Of a DNA stretch of 10,083 nt, positions 1 through 5,259 are shown piece by piece. The position numbers and the translations under genes were made by a program. Each line of letters starts with the position of its first letter. Position 1 is the first letter of the stretch. The notes under the pieces are model-generated. The model did no database searches, was not told where the DNA came from, and saw only the letters and a program-made list of their open reading frames with translations. This stretch comes from Aliarcobacter sp. (GTDB lineage: Bacteria > Campylobacterota > Campylobacteria > Campylobacterales > Arcobacteraceae). The DNA lies in contig JALRJW010000274.1 of the NCBI GenBank assembly GCA_023268955.1, positions 1 to 10,083 on the forward strand, written 5' to 3'.

Positions 1-731
1 TCTTCAGGTCTTTCATCAATTAGTAAAACCATTAAAGAAACTTCAGGATGATTTTGAGTAATACCGTGTGCTAACTCTTTTAAAAGTTCTGTTTTACCAG
101 TTTTTGGAGGTGCAACGATAAGTCCCCTTTGACCTTTACCCATAGGAGCAAATAAGTCTAATATTCTTCCTGTCATTTTATTTGAATCATATTCGAATTT
201 AAATCTATCAGTAGAATATAAAGGAGTTAAGTTATCAAATAAAGGTCTATTTTTTGATTCTTTTACAGGTAAATAATTTATTGCTTCAATTTTTAATAAA
301 GCATTATATTTTTCTGAATCTTTATTTGGTGGTCTTACTTGTCCTGTTACGATATCACCTGTTCTTAACGCAAATTTTCTAATTTGTGTAGCAGATACAT
401 ATGAATCATTTGAAGTATCAGAGAAGTTTCCATCAATAGCTCTTAAGAAACCAAATCCACCCTCTTTTATTTCTAAAATTCCTGTGAATAAGATAAATCC
501 TCCAGCATCAATTTGATGTTGCAGAATACTAAACATTAAATCTTGTCTTTTTAACTCTTGAGGATTCTCAATATCTAATTCTTTTGCAATAATTAATAAG
601 TCTTCCATTGGCAATTCTCTTAATTGCTCAATTTTATATCCTTCAACAGGAACATGAGTTCTTATTTTCTTTGAAGTTCCATTCTTCGATTTTGCCGTAG
701 TTGTAGTACTAGCAGTATTTGATTCTTCCAT
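1..731 (-). CDS. rho: Transcription termination factor Rho, N-terminal part (runs off the window)
   Basis: Rho is the hexameric RNA-dependent ATPase that loads on nascent transcripts and terminates transcription in the cytoplasm. The window encodes the first 243 residues of a protein usually about 420 long. Residues 2-20 are a Ser/Thr/Lys-rich, low-complexity lead-in. Residues about 30-75 form the Rho_N helical domain. About 76-155 form the cold-shock-like RNA-binding domain, with GGFGFLR at 91-97 and the YVSATQIRKFALRTGD block at 111-126. The ATPase domain starts near 165, with the Walker A loop APPKTGKT at 207-214 and the start of the Walker B/LLIDERPE block at 236-243. The ATG at 729-731 is the first plausible start and is preceded by an AAGG about 12 nt upstream, which is a loose ribosome-binding site. 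It has its own promoter just beyond the ahpC terminator. The missing part is only the C-terminal ATPase half outside the window. Identification is certain. Confidence 0.97.
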   Translation of the reverse strand, partial: MEESNTASTTTTAKSKNGTSKKIRTHVPVEGYKIEQLRELPMEDLLIIAKELDIENPQELKRQDLMFSILQHQIDAGGFILFTGILEIKEGGFGFLRAIDGNFSDTSNDSYVSATQIRKFALRTGDIVTGQVRPPNKDSEKYNALLKIEAINYLPVKESKNRPLFDNLTPLYSTDRFKFEYDSNKMTGRILDLFAPMGKGQRGLIVAPPKTGKTELLKELAHGITQNHPEVSLMVLLIDERPE

Positions 732-812
732 GAAATTCTTTACCTTAGTTTTTGATTTTACATATCATAATGATTTGCAAAGTAGTATGTGTAGTTTTGA
801 ATAAGTTGTTGT

Positions 813-841
813 ATTGTAGTATTTATAAAAAAATTTGTCAA
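813..841 (-). promoter_or_regulatory. Sigma-70 promoter of rho
   Basis: On the minus strand a perfect -35 hexamer TTGACA (836-841) is followed after exactly 17 bases by TACAAT (813-818). The predicted transcription start is near 806, giving a leader of about 75 nt before the rho ATG. This is unusually close to consensus for a campylobacterial promoter, which often lacks a clear -35 box. The leader contains a small imperfect palindrome, ATCATAATGAT (764-774), of unknown meaning. Confidence 0.8.
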
Positions 842-842
842 A

Positions 843-875
843 TAAAAAAAAGGTAGGAAAAGATTTCCTACCTTT
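843..875 (-). terminator. Rho-independent terminator of ahpC
   Basis: A perfect 12-bp inverted repeat (849-860 and 864-875, AAAGGTAGGAAA and its complement) with a 3-nt loop lies 6 nt beyond the ahpC stop codon. In the minus direction it is followed by a run of T (843-850). The orientation of the T tract assigns it to ahpC. Its T tract ends next to the -35 box of rho. Confidence 0.92.
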
Positions 876-881
876 AAAATA

Positions 882-1478
882 TTATAATTTACCTTCGTTT
901 TTACCTAAGTATTCAGCAACACCAGCAGTTGATGGCTTCATACCTTCGTCACCTTTAGTCCATCCTGCAGGACAAACTTCACCGTGCTCATTTGTAAATA
1001 ACATTGTGTCAACCATTCTGATCATTTCGTCAATGTTTCTTCCTAATGGTAAGTCATTAACTACTGCATGTCTAACAGTTCCGTCTTTGTCAATTAAGAA
1101 AGAACCTCTTAATGCTACAGACTCTCCAAATAATACATCATAATCTTTAGAGATTGATTTTGAAAGGTCAGCAACTAGTGGGAATTTAACTCTACCAATT
1201 CCACCATTTTCAACTGGAGTTTCTCTCCATGCAAAGTGTGAGAATTGAGAATCAACTGAACAACCAATTACTGAAATTCCTCTTGATGAGAAATCTTCAA
1301 TTCTTTTAGAGAATGCAATAATTTCAGATGGACAAACAAAAGTAAAGTCTAATGGGTAGAAAAATAATACCGCACCTTTTTCACCAATGTTTTGGTATAA
1401 ATTAAAATTATCAACAATTGTACCGTCTGCTAATACAGCCTTAGCTGTAAAATCTGGAGCTTTTTTTGTAACTAACAT
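882..1478 (-). CDS. ahpC: Alkyl hydroperoxide reductase AhpC, typical 2-Cys peroxiredoxin
   Basis: AhpC reduces hydrogen peroxide, organic peroxides and peroxynitrite in the cytoplasm through a cysteine thiol. The 198-residue length is full for the family. The peroxidatic site FYPLDFTFVCPSE has its Cys at residue 49 and the supporting Thr at 46; the conserved Arg is R124 (RGSFLID). The resolving Cys is C169 in EVCPAGW, so this is a typical 2-Cys dimer. A GGIG motif (92-95) and a C-terminal tail EYLGKNEGKL are also visible. No AhpF gene is adjacent; in Campylobacterota, AhpC is generally reduced by thioredoxin. The ATG is preceded by AGGA at 8 nt spacing. The gene is monocistronic, with its own promoter and terminator, and is divergent from fdxA. 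I recall the same divergent ahpC/fdxA pair in Campylobacter jejuni, where both are linked to oxygen tolerance. Identification is firm. Confidence 0.96.
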   Translation of the reverse strand: MLVTKKAPDFTAKAVLADGTIVDNFNLYQNIGEKGAVLFFYPLDFTFVCPSEIIAFSKRIEDFSSRGISVIGCSVDSQFSHFAWRETPVENGGIGRVKFPLVADLSKSISKDYDVLFGESVALRGSFLIDKDGTVRHAVVNDLPLGRNIDEMIRMVDTMLFTNEHGEVCPAGWTKGDEGMKPSTAGVAEYLGKNEGKL

Positions 1479-1509
1479 AAATTAAATCCTTTATAAATAT
1501 TTTTAAAAA

Positions 1510-1525
1510 TTGTGACAACATTATA
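1510..1525 (-). promoter_or_regulatory. Probable ahpC -10 box with a small palindrome at the start site
   Basis: A perfect minus-strand TATAAT (1520-1525) lies 41 nt upstream of the ahpC ATG, with no convincing -35 box, which is usual in Campylobacterota. The nine-base near-palindrome TTGTGACAA (1510-1518) covers the expected transcription start and could be an operator, but it is short. No clear Fur or PerR box could be assigned; an isolated ATTATCAT at 1591-1598 resembles a half-site only. Confidence 0.55.
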
Positions 1526-1686
1526 ATACATAAAATTTAAATTTAAGCTGTAAGTTTCCTTAAATTTATAAATTTTGTTAGCTAATAAAAATTATCATCT
1601 GTTAATATAATCCACTTAAAGAATAAAACTAAATTAATATTGTAAAATTACATGTTTAGTTTAATGTTTCTATTAGGCTAAAAAAA
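1526..1686. other. Middle of the ahpC/fdxA divergent intergenic region
   Basis: This stretch is extremely AT-rich and holds no open reading frame with protein-like character. It contains a perfect 14-bp AT palindrome, AAATTTATAAATTT (1562-1575), which is not improbable by chance at this composition, and the ATTATCAT half-site at 1591-1598. It probably carries regulatory sites for one or both divergent genes, but I cannot assign a regulator. Confidence 0.4.
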
Positions 1687-1714
1687 TTAACAGTATTTAT
1701 GAAAATATTATATT
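1687..1714 (+). promoter_or_regulatory. Candidate fdxA promoter
   Basis: TTAACA (1687-1692) and TATATT (1709-1714) match the sigma-70 hexamers at five of six positions each, with a 16-base spacer; the start would be near 1721, giving a leader of about 55 nt. An alternative is an extended -10-like TGTGATAAA at 1737-1745 with a shorter leader. The fdxA ribosome-binding site AAGGAG, 7 nt before the ATG, is strong. Confidence 0.45.
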
Positions 1715-1775
1715 TTAAAGTTAATTTTATATTTGCTGTGATAAAGTTTTTAAAATTTCAATAAGGAGATATACT

Positions 1776-2051
1776 ATGTCAGTAAAAATTACAGATATTT
1801 GTATTAGTTGTGATGCTTGTTTAGATGAGTGTCCTACAGAATCAATCGTTGATAACGACGAAAACCCAACAGGTGCGGACATTTATTATGTAAACCCTGA
1901 AACTTGTACTGAGTGTATCGGTGATAACGATGCTCCAGCATGTGCTGATGCATGTCCAACTGAGGGATGTATTGTATGGGATGTTAGAGAAGATCAAGGT
2001 AACCCAGTAAGAGAAGGTAAGACAGCTGGTTCTCCAGTAGTTGAAGACTAA
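1776..2051 (+). CDS. fdxA: 2[4Fe-4S] ferredoxin FdxA
   Basis: This is a small acidic electron carrier of 91 residues in the cytoplasm. The first cluster motif is C9-x2-C12-x2-C15-x3-C19-P. The second is C44-x2-C47-x8-C56-x3-C60-P, with another Cys at 65. The eight-residue insertion between the second and third ligands of the second site (CTECIGDNDAPAC) is the mark of the Allochromatium vinosum (Alvin) type, whose clusters have very low and unequal potentials. The tail 70-91 is acidic and probably flexible. The gene has a strong AAGGAG site and is followed by its own terminator, so it is mainly monocistronic. The Campylobacter jejuni homologue, also divergent from ahpC, is known as iron-induced and needed for aerotolerance. 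The electron partners here are unknown. Confidence 0.95.
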   Translation: MSVKITDICISCDACLDECPTESIVDNDENPTGADIYYVNPETCTECIGDNDAPACADACPTEGCIVWDVREDQGNPVREGKTAGSPVVED

Positions 2052-2074
2052 TTCTTAAACTAAAATTTTTTCTC

Positions 2075-2113
2075 AAAAAAGGCAGGTAGTTTTTACTACT
2101 TGCCTTTTTTTTT
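2075..2113 (+). terminator. Rho-independent terminator of fdxA
   Basis: GGCAGGTAG (2081-2089) pairs with CTACTTGCC (2096-2104) through eight Watson-Crick pairs and one G.T, with a 6-nt loop. It is flanked by A6 (2075-2080) and followed by T9 (2105-2113). The A/T flanks extend the stem and make it potentially active in both directions, although no minus-strand gene ends here. Confidence 0.9.
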
Positions 2114-2128
2114 ATTTTTAGGTATAAT
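2100..2128 (+). promoter_or_regulatory. Promoter of the ndk-fabH cluster
   Basis: A perfect TATAAT (2123-2128) stands 32 nt before the ndk ATG. At 17-base spacing the -35 position is TTGCCT (2100-2105), which lies inside the right arm of the fdxA terminator. The predicted start is near 2135. The ndk ribosome-binding site is GAGG, 8 nt before the ATG. Confidence 0.65.
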
Positions 2129-2160
2129 CCGCGACTTTAAAAAATATTGAGGGAAAACTT

Positions 2161-2574
2161 ATGGAACAAACATTATCTATCATCAAACCTGATGCAGTAG
2201 CTAAAAACGTTGTTGGTAAAATCTTAGACAGATTTGAAACTGCAGGATTAAGAATCGCTGCTACTAAAAAAATTCAATTATCAAGAGCTGATGCAGAGGC
2301 ATTCTATGCGGTTCACGCTGCAAGACCTTTCTTTGGTGAATTAGTTGAATTTATGATTTCTGGACCAGTTGTAGTTTCAGTTTTAGAAGGTGAAAACGCA
2401 ATGGCTAAAAACAGAGATTTAATGGGTGCTACTAACCCTAAAGAAGCTGCAGCTGGAACAATTAGAGCAGATTTCGCTGATTCTATTGATGCAAATGCAG
2501 TACATGGTTCAGATTCTTTAGAAAATGCAGAAATTGAAATCAATTTCTTCTTTGCACAAAGAGAAATTTGTTAA
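2161..2574 (+). CDS. ndk: Nucleoside diphosphate kinase
   Basis: Ndk transfers the gamma-phosphate from ATP to other nucleoside diphosphates through a phosphohistidine, balancing NTP and dNTP pools in the cytoplasm. At 137 residues the protein is of normal length. Visible hallmarks are the N-terminal SIIKPDAV (6-13) with the nucleotide-binding Lys at 9, the RPFF block near 55-58, RDLMGATNP (85-93), and the active-site NAVHGSDS (112-119) with catalytic His115. It begins the plus-strand cluster ndk-DUF177-rpmF-plsX-fabH. The junction with the next gene (26 nt) holds a weak AT-rich hairpin without a T tract. Confidence 0.97.
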   Translation: MEQTLSIIKPDAVAKNVVGKILDRFETAGLRIAATKKIQLSRADAEAFYAVHAARPFFGELVEFMISGPVVVSVLEGENAMAKNRDLMGATNPKEAAAGTIRADFADSIDANAVHGSDSLENAEIEINFFFAQREIC

Positions 2575-2595
2575 TATTTTTTAAAAATTAGCAAA
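2567..2595 (+). other. Weak hairpin at the ndk/DUF177 junction
   Basis: TTTGTTAAT (2567-2575) can pair with ATTAGCAAA (2587-2595), with one G.U pair and an 11-nt loop. It overlaps the ndk stop codon and ends 5 nt before the next ATG. There is no T tract, so it is not a normal terminator. It might affect mRNA processing or translation; chance is also possible. Confidence 0.3.
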
Positions 2596-2600
2596 AAAAT

Positions 2601-2978
2601 ATGAAAATAGAATTTAGAAAAGTACCACAAACACCTAAAGAATTGCAATTTGATTACAATTCAGTTAAAATTGAAGGTACTTTTTGTAAAATTTCACAAT
2701 CATTAACTAAAGTTGAAGCAAACTTAAGTGGAATTACAGATATAGATTGTTGTAGATGTGGTAAAACTGATAATATAACTTTAGACGAAAACCTTGAATT
2801 CCTTATTTGTGATGGGATATTTAAAGGCAATGAAACAGATGACTTAGTTATCGAAATAGAAAATGGGGTAATTGATTTTGATGAAATCATCGAAAGCGAA
2901 CTTCAATCTATAAAATCTGATTATTATCTATGTGAAGAGTGTTCACAAGAAAATAATCTATTTGAACAAGAATTTTAA
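2601..2978 (+). CDS. YceD/DUF177 family protein
   Basis: This 125-residue cytoplasmic protein belongs by position and layout to the DUF177 (YceD) family, which very commonly sits just before rpmF. Plant and bacterial members have been linked to 23S rRNA accumulation, but the exact activity is not established. The visible pattern is an N-terminal beta-rich half, a Cys cluster CCRC (C50, C51, C53), an acidic middle (79-100), and a C-terminal CEEC (C111, C114). Together these could bind one metal ion. No clear Shine-Dalgarno sequence precedes the ATG, only an A-rich run, so translation may depend on ndk or on an unstructured leader. Its stop codon overlaps the rpmF ribosome-binding site. The family call rests on synteny and the Cys pattern. 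Confidence 0.8.
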   Translation: MKIEFRKVPQTPKELQFDYNSVKIEGTFCKISQSLTKVEANLSGITDIDCCRCGKTDNITLDENLEFLICDGIFKGNETDDLVIEIENGVIDFDEIIESELQSIKSDYYLCEECSQENNLFEQEF

Positions 2979-2988
2979 GGAGAAAAAC

Positions 2989-3141
2989 ATGGCAGTACCT
3001 AAGAGAAGAGTATCTCATACTAGATCAGCAAAAAGAAGAACTCACTACAAAATTACATTAAAAAGACCTGTAAAAGACAGTGATGGTTCTTGGAAAATGC
3101 CTCATATGGTTAACCCAAACACAGGTGAATACAAAAACTAA
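2989..3141 (+). CDS. rpmF: 50S ribosomal protein L32
   Basis: L32 is a small basic protein of the large ribosomal subunit. The 50-residue reading starts with the classic MAVPKRRVSHTRSAKRR. A longer in-frame extension from 2932 is not used, because the ATG at 2989 has AAGGAG at 6 nt spacing and matches the family N-terminus. It ends VNPNTGEYKN. It carries no cysteine, so it is the form without a zinc ribbon, and it is a little shorter than the usual 55-60 residues. AAGGAG overlaps the stop codon of the DUF177 gene, and the rpmF stop shares one base with the plsX start (TAATG), so these genes are translationally linked. Confidence 0.96.
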   Translation: MAVPKRRVSHTRSAKRRTHYKITLKRPVKDSDGSWKMPHMVNPNTGEYKN

Positions 3142-4148
3142 TGCTAAAAATCGCACTAGACGCAATGGGTGGGGACTTCGGTCCTGAACCTATTATTCAA
3201 GGCTTATTAGAAGCTCTTAGAATTAATACTAATTTTACAGCTGTTGCTGTAGGAAACAAAGATATCATTGAACCGATGATACCTACTAACTTCAAATCAA
3301 GAGTTGAAATTTTACATACTGAAGATGTTATAAGTATGAGTGATTCAGCAACTGATGCACTTAAAAGAAAAGATTCTACAATTTTTAAAGCAATTGAACT
3401 TGTTAAAGCAGAAGAAGCACATGCTGTTGTATCAGCAGGACATTCAGGGGCTTCAATGTCACTTGCTACATTAAGAATTGGAAGAATCAAAGGTGTTTCA
3501 AGACCTGCTATTGCTACACTTATGCCAACAAGTGAAAACCAAAATACTTTGGTTTTAGATGTTGGTGCAAATGTTGACAGTGATGCCAAAAATCTTTTTG
3601 AATTTGCAGTTATGGGTAAAGTTTATGCAAGAAACGTGCTTAGACTTGATGAACCAATTATTGGATTATTAAGTAATGGAGAAGAAGAAAGCAAAGGTAA
3701 CGAAGTTACTAAAGAAGCTTTCAAACTAATCTCAAAAGTACCTGGATTTGCAGGAAATGTTGAAGGTTCTGATATTTTTAAAGGAACAGTAGATGTTGTT
3801 GTATGTGATGGTTTCGTTGGAAATATCCTATTAAAAACATCTGAAGGTGTTGCTGATACTATTGGTAAAATCATTAAGAAAAACCTAAAGAGATCATTAA
3901 TCTCTATAGCAGGTGCAGTATTAATGAGAAAAGTATTTAAAAGCTTAAAAGTTAGAGTTGACTATGCAGAATATGGTGGAGCACCACTATTAGGTGTAAA
4001 AGCACCTGTTATCATTGCACATGGAAAATCTAATCCTAAAGCTATCAAAAATGCTATTTTCCAAGCTATCACAGCAGCAAGTTCGAATCTTAACGATCAT
4101 ATTGAACAAGAGTTACAAAAATACTCTACTAAAGAAGTTCAAAATTAA
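3141..4148 (+). CDS. plsX: Phosphate acyltransferase PlsX
   Basis: PlsX converts acyl-ACP to acyl-phosphate, the acyl donor for PlsY in the first step of phospholipid synthesis; it acts at the inner face of the membrane. The 335-residue length is normal. Recognisable blocks are LDAMGGDFGP (6-15), SAGHSGA (98-104), LDVGAN (139-144), LSNGEEESKGNE (177-188), NVEGSDIF (206-213), VCDGFVGN (221-228) and DYAEYGGAPLLGV near the C-terminus. The start overlaps the rpmF stop in TAATG, and the best upstream purine run (AGGTGA) is about 12 nt away, so translation is probably coupled to rpmF. The rpmF-plsX-fabH order is widely conserved and links ribosome and lipid synthesis. Confidence 0.97.
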   Translation: MLKIALDAMGGDFGPEPIIQGLLEALRINTNFTAVAVGNKDIIEPMIPTNFKSRVEILHTEDVISMSDSATDALKRKDSTIFKAIELVKAEEAHAVVSAGHSGASMSLATLRIGRIKGVSRPAIATLMPTSENQNTLVLDVGANVDSDAKNLFEFAVMGKVYARNVLRLDEPIIGLLSNGEEESKGNEVTKEAFKLISKVPGFAGNVEGSDIFKGTVDVVVCDGFVGNILLKTSEGVADTIGKIIKKNLKRSLISIAGAVLMRKVFKSLKVRVDYAEYGGAPLLGVKAPVIIAHGKSNPKAIKNAIFQAITAASSNLNDHIEQELQKYSTKEVQN

Positions 4149-4159
4149 GGATAAGTAAA

Positions 4160-5158
4160 ATGGCATATGCAGCTTTTAGATCTATTGGAGCATATATCCC
4201 TCCAAAGATTATGACTAATGCAGATTTTGAAAAAATCATAGATACTAGTGATGAGTGGATTACAAAAAGAACTGGTATTAAAGAAAGAAGATTATCAGAA
4301 GCTGGTGAAGCTTCATCTGACTTAGGTGCAAAAGCTGCACAAATTGCCATCGATAGAGCAGGAATTTCTAAAGATGAGATAGATTTAGTAATTTGTGCAA
4401 CTGTAACTCCAGATTTTTTATGCATGCCTTCAACTGCATGTATGATCGCATCAAAACTTGAATTACCAAATGTAATGGCATATGATATTAGTGCTGCTTG
4501 TACAGGATTTGTATATGCAGTTTCTGTTGCTAAAGCATTTGTTGAATCAGGTATGAAAAAGAATGTATTAATTGTGGGAGCTGAAACTTACTCTTCAATT
4601 TTAGACTATACAGACAGAACAACTTGTTTCATCTTTGGAGATGGTGCTGGTGCTGCTATTATTAGTGCTACTGAAGATAAAAGTGAAGCAATTATTGATG
4701 TAAATTGTTCAAGTGATGGAAATTACCATGATCTAATTAAAACTCCAGGTGGAGGAAGTTTACATCCATGTTCTCAAGAAGTTTTAGACCAAAAAATGGC
4801 TTGTATTAAAATGAAAGGAAATGAAACTTTCAAATTAGCTGTTAAAACTTTAACTTCTGATGTTAAAGTAATGTTGGAAAAACATAATTTAACAAATGCA
4901 GACATTAATCATTTCATTCCACATCAAGCTAACTACAGAATTATAAAAGCTGTTGGTGAAGCTTTAGATATGAATGATGAACAAACTGTTGTAACTGTTG
5001 ATAAGTATGGAAATACTTCAGCTGCTTCAATTCCTATGGCTATGAACTACGCTTATGAGCAAGGAAAAATCAAAAAAGGTGACAATGTTTTATTTGATGC
5101 CTTTGGTGGTGGATTAACTTGGGGAAGCGCACTTTTCCCATTCTCACCTAAAAACTAA
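4160..5158 (+). CDS. fabH: Beta-ketoacyl-ACP synthase III (KAS III)
   Basis: FabH condenses acetyl-CoA with malonyl-ACP to start each fatty-acid chain in the type II pathway in the cytoplasm. The 332-residue thiolase-fold protein has the full catalytic triad: Cys114 in DISAACTGFVYA, His255 in FIPHQANYR and Asn285 in YGNTSAASIP. The glycine-rich FGDGAGA (159-165) and C-terminal FGGGLTWGSAL are also present. The ATG is preceded by AAGGAT with 8 nt spacing and lies 11 nt after plsX, so it belongs to the same operon. The end of the gene is inside the left arm of the downstream AT-rich hairpin. No missing residues or anomalies are seen. Confidence 0.97.
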   Translation: MAYAAFRSIGAYIPPKIMTNADFEKIIDTSDEWITKRTGIKERRLSEAGEASSDLGAKAAQIAIDRAGISKDEIDLVICATVTPDFLCMPSTACMIASKLELPNVMAYDISAACTGFVYAVSVAKAFVESGMKKNVLIVGAETYSSILDYTDRTTCFIFGDGAGAAIISATEDKSEAIIDVNCSSDGNYHDLIKTPGGGSLHPCSQEVLDQKMACIKMKGNETFKLAVKTLTSDVKVMLEKHNLTNADINHFIPHQANYRIIKAVGEALDMNDEQTVVTVDKYGNTSAASIPMAMNYAYEQGKIKKGDNVLFDAFGGGLTWGSALFPFSPKN

Positions 5159-5182
5159 TAAAGTTTTTTTTATTAGTTTTTT
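5151..5182 (+). terminator. Weak AT-rich terminator after fabH
   Basis: A perfect 12-bp inverted repeat (5151-5162 with 5169-5180, AAAACTAATAAA and its complement) overlaps the fabH stop codon and ends in a T run (5177-5182). Only one of the twelve pairs is G-C, so it is a weak terminator at best; read-through into the chemoreceptor gene is possible. Confidence 0.5.
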
Positions 5183-5209
5183 AATCTTCACAAAGATACT
5201 CAAGTAAAA

Positions 5210-5237
5210 TTTAACATTTAATATTCTAGAATATAAT
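5210..5237 (+). promoter_or_regulatory. Promoter and overlapping palindrome upstream of the chemoreceptor gene
   Basis: A perfect TATAAT (5232-5237) lies 22 nt before the ATG, with a weak TTTAAC (5210-5215) at 16-base spacing as -35. The perfect 14-bp palindrome ATATTCTAGAATAT (5221-5234) overlaps the -10 box and could be an operator. No sigma-54 (GG-N10-GC) or sigma-28 pattern is seen. The ribosome-binding site AGGA (5250-5253) has 6 nt spacing. Confidence 0.55.
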
Positions 5238-5259
5238 CATTTTATATTTAGGAATAATT

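Noticed and set aside
835..1143. Plus-strand reading frame of 102 codons opposite ahpC
   Set aside because: It begins in the ahpC terminator, runs antisense to a clear peroxiredoxin, and shows no protein-like features.
1562..1575. Perfect AT palindrome as an operator
   Set aside because: It consists only of A and T in DNA with very high AT content, so chance occurrence is likely; kept only as a candidate site.
1591..1598. Fur box between ahpC and fdxA
   Set aside because: ATTATCAT is only a half-site; no second half at proper spacing.
2932..2988. N-terminal extension of L32
   Set aside because: It overlaps the end of the DUF177 gene, and the ATG at 2989 has a strong AAGGAG and the family N-terminus MAVPKRR.
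3197..3589. Minus-strand reading frame of 130 codons within plsX
   Set aside because: Antisense shadow of a well-conserved gene; low-complexity Ser/Ala/Leu composition and no ribosome-binding site.
5159..5259. Sigma-54 or sigma-28 promoter for the chemoreceptor
   Set aside because: No GG-N10-GC pattern or flagellar -10 motif; a plain TATAAT explains the promoter.
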